A stretch of 64,000 nucleotides of DNA from positions 186,001 to 250,000 of the forward strand of contig JAPVLO010000873.1 in NCBI GenBank assembly GCA_027257055.1, in the 5' to 3' direction. Source of the DNA: Cephalopachus bancanus (Eukaryota > Chordata > Mammalia > Primates > Tarsiidae). Position 1 is the stretch's first letter, and each line of letters begins with the position of its first letter. The notes below the pieces were generated by a model. It was not told where the DNA came from and did not search any database. It saw only the letters and a list, made by a program, of their open reading frames with translations. Made by a program: the position numbers and the translations under genes. Positions 10,995 to 22,285 of the stretch are shown one piece after another.

Positions 10995-11260
10995 GCTGGG
11001 CACAGTGGCTCATGCCTGTAATCCTAGAACTTTGGGAGGCTGAGGCTACAGGATTGCCTGAGCCCACGGGTTCGAGACCCTCCTGGGCAACATGGCGAGA
11101 CCTCGTCTCCACAATTAAATAAAAATCACCTGGGCATCGCGGCTACTTGGAAGACTGAGGCGGAAGGACTGCCTGAGCCCAGCAGGTCAAGGCTGCCATG
11201 GCCCTGAGCATTACACCCAGAGCAACAGAGTGAGACTCTGACTCAAAAAAAAAAAAAAAA
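10995..11260 (+). mobile_element. Alu SINE, ancestral-like
   Basis: TSD GTTGCTGTT at 10986-10994 and 11261-11269. The right arm has a deletion after the linker. Confidence 0.92.
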
Positions 11261-11269
11261 GTTGCTGTT

Positions 11270-11694
11270 TACTTCCACTGATAGTCATTTTCCTGGGACA
11301 TGAAGTACATTAAACTCAAACACCAAGAAGAGAAGCATTTTGTGGTCAGGAGACGCTTGATCACAGAGATGCTAGTATTAAGAAAATCTTGCAAAAGAAA
11401 CCGAAAATTGACAGGAAAAAAGTACAGGGGATCAATAAACTTAGCCTATTCCCTCATTCCCACTGTTAAGGAATCCAATTCATGGTAACCATGTACCCCT
11501 AGAAAAAGTGGGTTGTGCTGGTGAAACTGTGGACAGGAAGTTTTAGACTGTTAACATTTGCCCTTTAAAAAAAAGTTATTAATTCAATGTATTGCTCCTA
11601 TGGGCCATACACATTCTAAGATATTCCTAATAACACTGCTCTTGACTCATTAGTGCAAAAACAAAACCAAGGACTACATTTTTAAAAAAAAGTA
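11270..11694. other. Unassigned sequence
   Basis: No repeat or gene recognised. Confidence 0.5.
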
Positions 11695-11983
11695 AGCCGG
11701 ACTCGGTGGCTCAGCCTGTAATCCCGCGCCTTTGGGAGGCTGAGGTGAGTGGATTGCCTGAGCCCGCGGGTTCGAGACCCACCTGGGCAGCGAGACCTCA
11801 TCTCTACAATAAATCAAAAAATCAGCCGGGCGTGGTAGCGCATTCCTGTAATTCCAGCTACTTGGAAGGCTGAGGCGGAAGGATCGCTGGAGCCCAGCAG
11901 GTCGAGGTTGCGGTGGCCGTAAGCAGCCACTGCACTCCAGTCTGGGCGACAGAGTGAGACTCCAACTCAAAAAAAAAAAAAAA
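11695..11983 (+). mobile_element. Alu SINE, derived group
   Basis: Full dimer. The same AAAAAAAGTAA flanks both ends. Confidence 0.93.
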
Positions 11984-12000
11984 GTAAACCAATGATGTGG

Positions 12001-12302
12001 CTTATTTTATTTTTTATTTTGTTTTAGTTGGAGTCTCACTCTGTTGCCCAGACTGGAGTGCAGTGGCATGCTCCTGGCCACTGCAGCCTCAACCTGCTGG
12101 GCTCCAGCGATCCTTCTGCTCAGCCTTCCAAGTAGCTGGAATTACAGGCACGCGCTACCACACCCGGCTAATTTTTTGATTTATTGTAGAGATGAGGTCT
12201 CGCCAAGTTGCCCAGGCGGGTCTCAAACCCGCGGGCTCAGGCAATCCACTCACCTCAGCCTCCCAAAGCACGGGATTACAGGCTGAGCCACCGAGCCCGG
12301 CT
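12001..12302 (-). mobile_element. Alu SINE, derived group
   Basis: TSD GATGTGG at 11994-12000 and 12303-12309. With the preceding element it forms a close tail-to-tail Alu pair. Confidence 0.93.
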
Positions 12303-12592
12303 GATGTGGTATATTCTAAACAATTACAATTATGATATTGATATGATAACATTTACATGAATAATGGTCAAATTCATACTTCTTATGACTAATGAAGGAG
12401 TAAAAATTATTTTCACCATTTCAATGCTGGAAAAATCAGGGTTCAGAAATGCTGTACATAAGTTCAATCATAATTGTTGAGCATTGGTGGTTGGTATGAT
12501 TAGACGGATATAGACTTAGACTTTCTTTGAGTAGCAGTAATTTGCTCAAAGCATTTTAAGTGGTTTGTCTTGGTTTAATCATGCACCACTCA
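12303..12592. other. Unassigned sequence
   Basis: AT-rich, nothing recognised. Confidence 0.5.
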
Positions 12593-12877
12593 TTTTTTTT
12601 TTGAGTTAGAGTCTCACTCTGTCGCCCAGACTGGAGTGCGGTGGCCGCTCCCGGCCACCGCAGCCTCGACCTGCTGGGCTCCGGTGATCCTTCCTCCTCA
12701 GCCTTCCGAGTAGCCGGAATTACAGGCATGTGCTACCATGCCCGGCTGATTTTTTGATTTATTGTAGAGATGAGGTCTCGCTGCCCAGGCGGGTCTCGAA
12801 CCCGCGGGCTCAGGCAATCCACTCACCTCAGCCTCCCAAAGGCGCGGGATTACAGGCTGAGCCACCGAGCCCGGCTA
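12593..12877 (-). mobile_element. Alu SINE, derived group
   Basis: TSD CACCACTCATTTTT flanks it (from 12584 and 12878). Confidence 0.94.
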
Positions 12878-12984
12878 CACCACTCATTTTTAACCAGTGA
12901 ATTAATATCATTCAAGAGGCTCTGGGGTCAGTTGAATCTCCTGGGAAGACAAGTAACCAAGCACCTCCAGGGTCAGATAAATCT

Positions 12985-13165
12985 GATTTGAAATTCCAGC
13001 TGTCTTTACTAGCGACATGAGATTGTCACTTAACTTCCATCAGCTTGTTTTTATTCAATGAAATGAAGATTATACTACCACTACTTTACTAAGGTATCAG
13101 GATTAATGAGGAAACTTGAACATGGGTAAGTGCTCAATGAATACTGGTCATTATTATTCCAGACT
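12985..13165 (+). repeat. MIR SINE
   Basis: It has the MIR order of CTTTACTAGCGACATGAGATTG, CACTTAACTTCC, GTTTTTATTCAATGAAATG, and GTAAGTGCTCAATGAATACTGG. Confidence 0.8.
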
Positions 13166-13351
13166 AATTGAAACCAAAGTAGTCAAATAGAAATCAAAGT
13201 GAAATGATACAGTGTTTAGATATGTGTGATAATACAAATAGTTATACATATTTACTACACATCCATATGAGTGTAAGACCACTCTATGGGTGAGTAATAT
13301 CTTTCAGATGAAATTAAAGTTCATCCTTTGCCTAAAACAAAACACTTACAG

Positions 13352-13651
13352 ATTTATTTATTTATTTTTGAGTTGGAGTCTCACTCTGTTGCCCAGGCTA
13401 GAGAGAGGGCAGTGGCACACTCACAGCCACCCCAGCATCTACCTGCTGGGCTCCGATGAGCCTTTCGCCTCAGCCTTCCAAGTAGCAGGAGCTATAGGCG
13501 TGCACTACCACACCCAGCTAATTTTTTGTTTATTGTAGAGACAAGGTTTCGCCAAGTTGCCTGGGCTGGTCTCGAACCTACGGGCTTAGGCAATCCACTC
13601 GCCTCAGCCTCCAAAGTGCTGGGATTACAGACTGAGCCATCAAGCCCGGCC
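13352..13651 (-). mobile_element. Alu SINE, intermediate
   Basis: Near-identical TSDs CACTTACAGAT and CACTTCCAGAT flank it. It has GGCTCAGTC rather than GGCTCAGCC near its 5' end. Confidence 0.9.
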
Positions 13652-14851
13652 CACTTCCAGATGTTTGCTTACTCCTAGATTTATTAGAATCAACAGGAGA
13701 ACTTCCAAAAACTGATTAAAGCAAGGTATCTGGGGTTGGGGTTAAAACACCATTTTTTTTTAAAGAGCTCTCCAGGGGATTCTAATGTGCAGCTAAAGTA
13801 AAAACCAAAGTTTAGACAACAGAGATATTAGAATTAACTAGACTATATCACTGTGTTGAAATGCACGTTACCTAGCTATTTCAGTTAGTCACATTAGCTG
13901 GCTAGAATAAGACTGCTAAATTTGCAGCACAAAGCATTTTTAAAGTCTTTGGTGAGATTACATGAAAGTACCAGGAGGAAGGCAAATAAAAGCAAGGGGT
14001 TAATGAAACAAAATCTCCCCTAACAAAGCCAGGTCCAATCAACCCCAGGTCTGAGTCTACTGCTGGGAATAGGTGTATATCTCCATCAACCAGAAAAGCA
14101 TAATTTACACATGGAGCAACAGTAAGTGTTACTAGACTGAGGGTCAAGCAAAAATCTTTACGTGCCCCCTGCACACCATCTGTAGCAAATCATTTCCGTC
14201 TGGTTTTAAATGCCTGGGTTTAAAGACAAGGAAACAAGCCGGGATTTGATCAAAACGAAAGGCCTCAAAGTCGTCAACAAGAGAATTGCAAGCAAGAATT
14301 TAATGTCGGAATGCAAGATGGTATCAGTACCTAAAATAGTTGTCTCTGTGGAGTATCTCATGTGATTCGCACAAAATTCCTGTGGCTGGAGAAAAGGTGG
14401 TACCCGGTGTCTTATATCAAAACCTTCACTAGAAAATAAGGACCAGTAGCCGCAGCTGCAGTAAATCTAGCTCCCCCCACTGCTTCCTCTCCCGGAGCCA
14501 GCCGGCTAGAACCAGCCCGACAGTCTTCGCAGTTAGAATAGCTAAACACTGCTCTAGACTTTCTCCACCCACATCCCTCCTCCTTTTCCTCCACTCCACC
14601 TCGGCGCATTAAACTGAGCTGTCTCTAACTGTGCTAAGAAAATGCAGATACAGACACAAAGGGAGATGGGGTGGGGAAAGGCGAGAAAAGCAGGCTGAAT
14701 CAGAAGAGAATGTGTGGGAAGAAAGGAAAGTCTTGGAAAGAGACATGACGTAGATTCTCCCCCACCTTCTTTAATTGTATTGGTTGTCATTAAGTTTTTT
14801 TCCCTCTACCACATCGGAATCACCTGGAATGCGTGTTTAAAATGCAGATTC
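13652..14851. other. 1.2 kb Alu-free unassigned sequence
   Basis: No repeat family recognised. Short ORFs on minus (13902-14174, 14412-14790) have no family resemblance. Confidence 0.45.
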
Positions 14852-15136
14852 CAGAGGGCGCGTGGCTCACCCCTGTAATCCCAACACTTTGGGAGGCCAG
14901 GCAGGAGGAATGCTTGAGCCCAGAGTTCAAGACCAGTCTGGGTAACATAACGAGACTTCGTCTCTACAAAAAAATTTAAAAATTAGCTGGGTGTGGTAGT
15001 GCATGCCTGTAGTCCCAGCTACGTGGGAGGCTGGGGCAGAAGGATCGCCTGAGTCCAGCAGGTTGAGGCTGTGATAGCTGTGAGTGTGCCACCGCACTCC
15101 AGATTGGGTGAGAGTGAGACTCCGACTCAAAAAGAA
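14852..15136 (+). mobile_element. Alu SINE, ancestral-like
   Basis: Full dimer with mutated 5' end (GGCGCGTGGCTCACCC) and a short interrupted A-tail. Confidence 0.88.
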
Positions 15137-15401
15137 GAAAGGAAGTTTGGGAATAGTGTCTTAGAGGCTGAATAATCATTTTAAAGCACTAATCATTTAT
15201 AAACTCGTTATAGTCTCAAGCAACCTCCTAAGGTAGGTCAAATATTGTCAGCTCCCTCTGACAGAAAAGAAAATTTAAGCTACAATATTGAATCATTGGT
15301 GACAATTTCCTGGTGTCCTGATTCCCTGTCCAAGGGAGTAGGTATGGCAGAAGCATGGCAATCTGGGAAGAATGGAAACATGGAAAAGCACATTAGAATA
15401 A

Positions 15402-15694
15402 GCCGGGCATGGTGGCTCACGCCTGTAATTCCAGCACTTTGAGAGGCAGAGGTAGGAGGACTGCCCAAGTCCAGGGGTTCAAGACCAGCCTGGGCAACTT
15501 GGCAAGACTTCACTTCTACAATAAATAAAAAATTAACTGGGTGTGGTGGTGCACGCCTATAGTTCAAGCTACTTGGAAGGCTGAGACAGAAGGATTGTCT
15601 GAGCCCAGCAGGTCAAGGCTGCGGTGGCCCTAAGCGTGGCACTGCACTCCAGTCGGGGTGACAGAGTGAGACTCTGTCTCAAAAAAAAAAAAAA
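15402..15694 (+). mobile_element. Alu SINE, ancestral-like
   Basis: Full dimer starting GCCGGGCATGGTGGCTCACGCC, with a tail of 14 A. Confidence 0.92.
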
Positions 15695-15849
15695 GGAATA
15701 AAGGAAGCACCAGTATTATAGAGACCAAAAAAAAAACACAAACCCTCACTTGGTGTGAGGAAATATGACTGAATTAATTGGGAGATAATGCATCTGTGGA
15801 ATCCAGCCACAGAAATGATAATGTGCAAGCCATGTAAAGAGCTATGGGA

Positions 15850-16156
15850 GGACGGGCTCGGTGGCCGGGCTTGGTGGCTCAGCCTGTAATCCCAGCACTT
15901 TGGGAAGCTGAGGCGAAAGGATTGCCTGAGCCTGCAGGTTCGAGACCCACCCAGGCAACTTGGCGGGACCTCTTCTCTACAATAAATCAAAAAAATCAGC
16001 CAGGCGTGGTAGTGTGCGCCTGTAATTCCAGCTACTTGGAAGGCTGAGGCGGAAGGATCGCTGGAGCCCAGCAGGTCGAGGCTGTGGTGGCCGGGAGCGG
16101 CCACTGCACTCCAGTCTGGGCGACAGAGTGAGACTGTGACTCAAAAAAAAAAAAAA
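15850..16156 (+). mobile_element. Alu SINE, derived group, with duplicated 5' end
   Basis: TSD GAGCTATGGGA at 15839-15849 and 16157-16167. The first 13 bp are present twice (15851-15863 and 15864-15876). Confidence 0.94.
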
Positions 16157-16169
16157 GAGCTATGGGAAT

Positions 16170-16628
16170 CTGTCACATATCTGTGTCACCAGCAGCACCT
16201 TGAATGGTTAATAAGCATTTGCAGAATGAGTGAATGAATGAATGAATTTTTGAGGCATCCTAATGGCCTAGCACCACCATAATTGTTCTGGTCTGCTTTG
16301 CTGTTTTTTTGTACAATGAAAAAATTAGACTGGGGAGTCCTGTTCATAAAGTTATCCCAGGTGTAAAGAAACAAGTTTATTCTATCCAAAGACCCGTTCT
16401 ATTTCTTCATCTTGTTTTGAAATTATTTCTACTCTCTTGGTTTGCAAACCCACATTGGTCACTGAGCTACCCTATTCACTTTTAAAAATTGTCTTCGCAT
16501 TTTCATGTTTAACCTTTTCCCCATCAACTCCTGAATTTCCAAACTCTTCTTTCCTTGATTGTTCTCTTTCAGTACCTTTCCATTTGGTTTTCATCCTAAC
16601 AAAGATACCAATTAAGATGAGATTGTGA
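16170..16628. other. Unassigned sequence
   Basis: Contains a short GAAT repeat (about 16227-16247). Nothing else recognised. Confidence 0.5.
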
Positions 16629-16890
16629 GTCGGGCTCGGTGGCTCAGCCTGTAATCCCGAGCTTTGGGAGGCTGAGGTGAGTGGATTGCCTGAGCCCGCG
16701 GGTTCGAGACCCGCCTGGGCAACTCGGCGAGACCTCATCTCTACGATAAATCAAAAAATTAGCTGGCCGTGGTAGCGTGCACCTGTAGTTCCAGCTACTT
16801 GGAAGGCTGAGGCGGAAGGATCGCCGGGAGCGGCCACTGCACTCCAGTCTGGGTGACAGAGTGAGACTCCAACTCAAAAAAAAAAAAAAA
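16629..16890 (+). mobile_element. Alu SINE, derived group, right arm deleted by about 30 bp
   Basis: GGATCGCCGG joins directly to GAGCGGCCAC. The deletion lies between two GCCGG copies of the consensus. Confidence 0.93.
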
Positions 16891-17072
16891 CTGAAAAAGA
16901 AAATCAATGGAAAGTGACAGTGGAATTAACAGGAGACTCTCTAACATATAGATAGGTTCCCATCTTCTTTATTGTTTTTCAGAACTTTTCTGGAATAATA
17001 AACGGTCAATGTAGACTTAGTGATGATCAACACACCATAGAAACATTTAGAACACATAGTTATATCCCTGTC

Positions 17073-17113
17073 CACAGTCTCATAATAAACCTAGTGTTTA
17101 TTATGAGACTGTG
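17073..17113. repeat. Perfect 18-bp inverted repeat with 5-nt loop
   Basis: Arms at 17073-17090 and 17096-17113 are exact reverse complements (CACAGTCTCATAATAAAC). The loop is CTAGT. Confidence 0.98.
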
Positions 17114-17161
17114 AAATGTTCCAACCTGTGAAATGTTTAGACCTATGAAATATTCCAACCT
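17111..17161 (+). repeat. Three tandem 17-bp units
   Basis: The units GTGAAATGTTCCAACCT, GTGAAATGTTTAGACCT and ATGAAATATTCCAACCT follow one another. The first overlaps the end of the preceding palindrome. Confidence 0.9.
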
Positions 17162-17184
17162 TACTGGGTTTGATTATCTTTTTC

Positions 17185-17280
17185 TTACAAATAAGTAAAC
17201 AGAGGCACAGTGAGGTTAAGTAACTCACCAAAAGTCACACAGCTAGCAAGTGGCAGAGCCAAGACTTGAATCCAAGTAGC
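17185..17280 (-). repeat. MIR SINE
   Basis: Reverse complement of the MIR core: ACAGAGGCACAGTGAGGTTA, AGTAACTCACC, GTCACACAGCTAGCAAGTGG, and CAGAGCCAAGACTTGAATCC. Confidence 0.9.
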
Positions 17281-17293
17281 AAAGTACATACTA

Positions 17294-17580
17294 TTTTTTT
17301 TTTTTAATTGGAGTCTCACTCTGTCGCCCAGACTGGAGTGCAGTGGCACGCTCCTGGCCACCACAGCCTCGACCTGCTGGACTCTGGTATCCTTCTGCCT
17401 CAGCCTTCCAAGTAGCTGGAACTACAGGCGCGCTACCACACCCGGCTAGTTTTTGATTTATTGTAGAGACGAGGTCTCGCCAGGTTGCCCGGGCGGGTCT
17501 GGAACCCTCGGGCTCAGGCAATCCACTTACCTCAGCCTCCCAAAGTGCTGGGATTACAGGCTGAGCCACCGAGCCCGGCC
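17294..17580 (-). mobile_element. Alu SINE, derived group
   Basis: Full dimer. No clear TSD found by eye. Confidence 0.92.
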
Positions 17581-17616
17581 TATATTAGTCATGTGTGATT
17601 CTTCAAATACATATAG

Positions 17617-17694
17617 GCCGGGCTCGGTGGCTCAGCCTGTAATCCACCAACAGAGTGAGACTCCAACTCAAAAAAAAAAAAAGAAAGAAAGAAA
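17617..17694 (+). mobile_element. Mini-Alu: 30 bp of 5' end joined to the 3' end, with TSD
   Basis: Derived-group 5' end through TGTAATCC is joined to ACAGAGTGAGACTCCAACTC and an A-rich tail. TSD CAAATACATATAG at 17604-17616 and 17695-17707. Confidence 0.93.
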
Positions 17695-17737
17695 CAAATA
17701 CATATAGATTCTGTTTTTATTAATAAAGTACAAATCA

Positions 17738-17850
17738 GCCGGGCTCGATGGCTCAGCCTGTAATCCCGCGCCTTTGGGAGGCTGAGGTGAGTGGATTGCC
17801 TGAGCCCGTGGGTTCGAGACCCACCTGGGCAGCGAGACCTCATCTCTACA

Positions 17851-17886
<36 letters not shown>

Positions 17887-18049
17887 GCCAGGTGTGGTAG
17901 CGCATGCCTGTAATTCTGGCTACTTGGAAGGCTGAGGCGGAAGGATCGCCGGAGCCCAGCAGGTCGAGGCTGCGGTGGCCGGGAGCGGCCACTGCACTCC
18001 AGTCTGCGCAACAGAGTGAGACTCCAACTCAAAAAAAAATAGAAAATAA
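17738..18049 (+). mobile_element. Alu SINE, derived group, with a linker of about 30 A
   Basis: TSD AATAAAGTACAAATC on both sides. The central A-rich linker is expanded (about 17854-17883) and has lost ATC of the usual TAAATC. Confidence 0.94.
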
Positions 18050-18299
18050 AAAATAAAGTACAAATCCATGAGTCATAAAGGGATTTGCTAAAGTCATAGA
18101 AGCTTATCAACGATGCTTTCTCTCAAACTTTTTGGAAAAAAACTGCTATATTGTGGGGCGACTGTAAAATGTTTTCAGGTTTACAGAGGGATCCTCTGAC
18201 ATGTTGGGACAAAGAGGGTTTCGCAGAAAACCCTGAGTTTAGTGGAGAAACCAGGGTTTAGTGCCTAATAGAGAGGCCAAAAGTAGGTCAGTGTCCCTG

Positions 18300-18780
18300 A
18301 CAACCACAGCTGGTAAGGAGTGATGTCACCCAAGAAATGGGGGTGGGGGAGGTGGAATTTAACATGGGGAAGTGGAGAGACCCTTTGACAGGGCGAACCG
18401 TGGGGGCGGAAGAAGGGTTATTTACAGAGGTGGGTTTTAAACTGGACTTTTATAGGCTGATTGCAGAAACAGCTGAAGCCCGGCTTCCTCCTCCCAGCTC
18501 CCAGCCCGCTTCCTCCCAGGCCTCATTCCCACCGCCAGCAGACCTCGGCTGGAGACAAAGACACCAGAGAGAGGCACAGGGAGAAAGACCTGAAAAAAGT
18601 GGCTTCCATAAAGGAGAGAAGAGTGAGGGGGAAAGTGAAAGTGACTGTGGATCAAATCCAGGGAAACACGATGGAGAGGAAGAACCTACAAGGAGAAAGG
18701 CCGATAAAAAGAGAGTAGCAAGGAACGGGGAAAGAGGGCTGCGTGAACAGAAAGCAGATCAGTGACAGGAGCAAAAGTAG
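18300..18780. other. Alu-free purine-rich block with promoter-like motifs
   Basis: It contains GGGGGTGGGGGAGG (18340), ACTTTTATAGG (about 18446) followed about 30 bp on by CTTCCTCC repeats (ETS-like), then a long AG-rich stretch (18560-18760). An open frame at 18337-18765 has low-complexity composition and no recognisable domain. It could be a regulatory element, but nothing decides this. Confidence 0.2.
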
Positions 18781-18892
18781 CCTCGGAGATAACATTATTT
18801 CGAATGATTTCGGCTTAAAAAATGGAGTGAGCAAAATGCCGGGAAAGAAAGACCCCATCATGGTTGTAATTTGAAATAAAAATATGTAGTGT

Positions 18893-19144
18893 ACTTTGGG
18901 AGGCTGAGGTGAGCGGATTGCTTGAGCCCGCGGGTTCGAGACCCACCTGGGCAACGAGACCTCATCTCTACAATAAATCAAAAAATCAGCCGGGCGTGGT
19001 AGCGCGTGCCTGTAATTCCGGCTACTCGGAAGGCTGAGGTGGAAGGATCGCCGGAGCCCAGCAGGTCGAGGCTGCGGTGGCCAGGAGCGGCCACTGCCCT
19101 CCAGTCTGGGCGACAGAGTGAGACTCCAACTCAAAAAAAAAAAA
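18893..19144 (+). mobile_element. Alu SINE, derived group, 5'-truncated
   Basis: It starts at ACTTTGGGAGGCTGAGG, about 30 bp into the consensus, and is flanked by GTAGTGT. Confidence 0.93.
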
Positions 19145-20645
19145 AGTAGTGTTTTGGCAACAAAGCCAAACTGGGATACTCCCAGCTAGGACTTCCTTTC
19201 CCAGTCCACACCCAAGTTAAAAGTTAGGCTGTCTCGGTGTTCACCTCATCTAGAAGAAAATCTCATAGCTAAATTAAATATCTCACTCCAGGGCCTGTGA
19301 AACATTGTTAGTAATCAAAGTAATAACAATAACCATCTTTGGAACATGGGGATAGGGTGTCGTTTCATTATTCCTGTTTTGAAATATTGTCATGTATTCC
19401 ACACATTATTTTAGTTCCCCCCAAAATTCTCTTAATCTCTAATTAATGCCTGGATCAAAACTGAATGTCTTTCCTTCCACTATGACCAATATCCTCCTAT
19501 AACAACAAAGCTCTTTTTTATCATCTAAGAAACTGGCAATGTTCCTTTCTGGACACTTGTTGAGGTTTTAAATATCTGCTGATATAACCAAAATACGCCT
19601 ATAATACATATTATTTCAAGATAAACCATGTCCAGAAAGAAATGAAGACTAAACTGTCTCAAGGAGGTGTCAGAATTAGGAACTAGGGTCATATATATCT
19701 GAAAGAATCTTTCCTTCCTCCTCTAAAATTGTTCCTTCCTAATGGAATCTCTAGTATTAATCTTCTGTGTTCTTATCACCCCTTTCTCTTCTCTCTTTTT
19801 TCTTTTCTCCTCTTGCGACATTTTCTCCCTCTGTTTCCATGTCATGTTGCCCCCACGTTTCCTTCTAAACTCTGACTTTGTTGTGTCTTGGCCTTGTCTA
19901 CCAGACTTCCACTAAACTTTCAGAGCTGGAATTGGAACAGCCTTTTGGCAAGAAGTCAGTCACACATACCACACAACCACAAACAAGCACTCTGACTGCA
20001 AAACCTTTTCAACAACCCGTTCTCGTTTCTTGCAGTCAGCAGTTCACACAGGCCCAACGTCTGAAAGAAGCAACGCATACATTCACATACATTTTGCAGG
20101 CACATGGCCTCTGCAGCCGGCTCACAAAGACACAATGTCTGCAGAAAGGTCTTGCAGGCAGCATACACAGGCAGTGCATTCTCCACCCCTTTCATAAGCG
20201 CTTCCTGACTGGCTCTTTCTTCCAGACACCTCCTCCCCTCGTGCCGCCTGGCAAGGACTCCCCTCCTTTCCCCGCAGTTCTCCAAGTCCTCACTGCAGTG
20301 CCATCCATCACTCTCCCCACAGATGCTCACGCAAAACAATTGTTGTTTCTTGGAGCTCCCTTTTTTCCTGACCTGGAACTTGCCCTAGCAAAGGACGGTC
20401 AGAACAGAATCTCCTTCTGGAACACAATACTGAAGTCTGGTCCCTAGTACCCTAGCTTGTTTCCACAGATTTTAATTTTGACATGCTTTGGGGGAAAGCA
20501 GGAAGGAAGGAACAAGAATGAGAAGAAAACAGAAAGAAAGGAAACGAGAGAGTCTCTGGTAGAAACTTTATTTTATCTAAGACAACTTGGCAAAAGCTGA
20601 GACTTAAAAAGGAAAGATGGAAAGGAGCAGAGGAAGAGAGGAACT
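19145..20645. other. 1.5 kb Alu-free unassigned sequence with a 189-codon open frame
   Basis: This is the longest SINE-free stretch between 11 and 23 kb. An open frame on + at 19878-20447 (189 aa) is rich in Gln, Thr, Pro and Leu and matches no family I recognise. Between about 19960 and 20190 the motif ACACA-CAATGTCTG-AAAG recurs loosely, so it may be a decayed minisatellite. I do not call it a gene. Confidence 0.3.
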
Positions 20646-20938
20646 TTTTTTTTTTTTTTTTTGAGTCAGGGTCTTACTCTGTCATCCAGACTGGAGTGCA
20701 GTGGCACAATCATAGCTCAACGTAGCCCTGACCTCCTGGGCTCAAGGGATCCTTCCACCTCAACCTCCTGAGTAGCTGGGACTATAGGTGCATACCACCA
20801 CGCCTAGCTAACTTTTTGATTGTTTTGTAAAGTCGAGCTCTTGCTGTTACCCAGGCTGACCTTGATTTCCTGTGCTCAAGCAACCCTCTTGCCTCAGACT
20901 TCCGAAGTACTGAGATTACAGGCGCCACCATACCCAGC
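20646..20938 (-). mobile_element. Alu SINE, old
   Basis: Diverged dimer. Related GGGAGAGAGGAA / GGAAGAGAGGAA flank it. Confidence 0.88.
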
Positions 20939-21032
20939 AGGGAGAGAGGAAATGGAGGGACCACGAGGTATAAAGCCAGAAGGAAAAATTAAGAAAAGAC
21001 ATAATGTATGAAAGATTAGTTACAACATTTCT

Positions 21033-21324
21033 TTTTTTTTTTTTTTGAGTTCGAGTCTCGCTCTGTCACCCAGACTGGAGTGCAGTGGCCTCTCCTGGCC
21101 ACCGCAGCCTCAACCTGCTGGGCTCCGGCGATCCTTCTGCCTCAGCCTTTCAAGTAGCCGGCATTACAGGCATGTGCTACCACGCCCGGCTGATTTTTTT
21201 TTTTATTATTATTGTAGAGATGTGGTCTCGCTGCCCAGGCGGGTCTCGAACCCGCGGACTCAGGCAATCCACTCACCTCAGCCTCCCAAAGGCGCAGGAT
21301 GACAGGCTGAGCTACCAAGCCCGG
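21033..21324 (-). mobile_element. Alu SINE, derived group
   Basis: TSD TTAGTTACAACATTTCT at 21016-21032 and from 21325. It is 17 bp and exact. Confidence 0.96.
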
Positions 21325-21561
21325 TTTAGTTACAACATTTCTCTTGAGCTTTCTGTGTCTAAGGTGACGCAGATGGAGGATAAAGATTTTTAGAAAAGGT
21401 TAATAGAAGAATCAGCGAAAGAGAAAAATGCTCTGATGAAACTGTATATATATTTTGAAATTTCCTAAAAAAACAAAATAGATAATCATCACAAATATCT
21501 GCCACAAGGGAGACTTAAACTAACTCAAAGGTATCTAGTAATGCTTAGAAAGTACATTTGA

Positions 21562-21876
21562 GAGCCGGGCTCGGTGGCTCAGCCTGTAATCCCAGCAATT
21601 TGGGAGTCTGAGGTGAGTGGATTGCCTGAGCTTGCGGGTTTGCCTGAGCCTGCGGGTTTGAGACTCGCCTGGGCAACTTGGCGAGACACCTCATCTCTAC
21701 GATAACATCAAAAATTAGCCAGGCGTGGTAGCGCGCTCCTGTAGTTCCAGCTACTCGGAAGGCTAAGGTGAAAGGATCCCCGGAGCCCAGTGGGTCGAGA
21801 CTGCAGTGGCCGGGAGCGGCCACTGCACTCCAGTCTGGGTGACAGAGTGAGACTCCGACTCAAAAAAAAAAAAAAA
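21562..21876 (+). mobile_element. Alu SINE, derived group, with 18-bp internal tandem duplication
   Basis: TSD AGAAAGTACATTTGA flanks it. The B-box region (TGCCTGAGC-TGCGGGTT) is doubled at 21623-21658. Confidence 0.95.
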
Positions 21877-21891
21877 AGAAAGTACATTTGA

Positions 21892-22285
21892 ATTTTAAAC
21901 AAATGATTGCCCGAATATTATACAGTATTTGAGAAACTCATATTTAAACATTACCTGTTACTTATCAGAAATTCACATGTATCTGATCATCCTGTATTTA
22001 TCTAGCAATCATGCCGTGAGGGACTTCAGATACATGTTCAAATTTGAGAAATACTATTAGAAAATAAGAAAGCCTGCATTTAGTAAGACCGCCTGAATCA
22101 GAAGCCACCGAAAGTAATGTGAAGTGAAGATTCTCATTCCATCATGTTGAAATTCTCAGGAAAGGAGCTCAGGAGTCTTCACTTAGTTTTACATTGGATT
22201 ATTTACTAAGGTTTGAAAACCACGGATTTCTCTACAATTCCTCTGTGGAGCCCTCCATAAATCTACATAGGATTGAATACTGCCC
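21892..22285. other. Unassigned sequence
   Basis: No gene or repeat recognised. Confidence 0.5.

Noticed and set aside
18337..18765. 142-codon ORF
   Set aside because: Lys/Glu/Gly-rich low-complexity frame caused by an AG-rich stretch. No splice or homology support.
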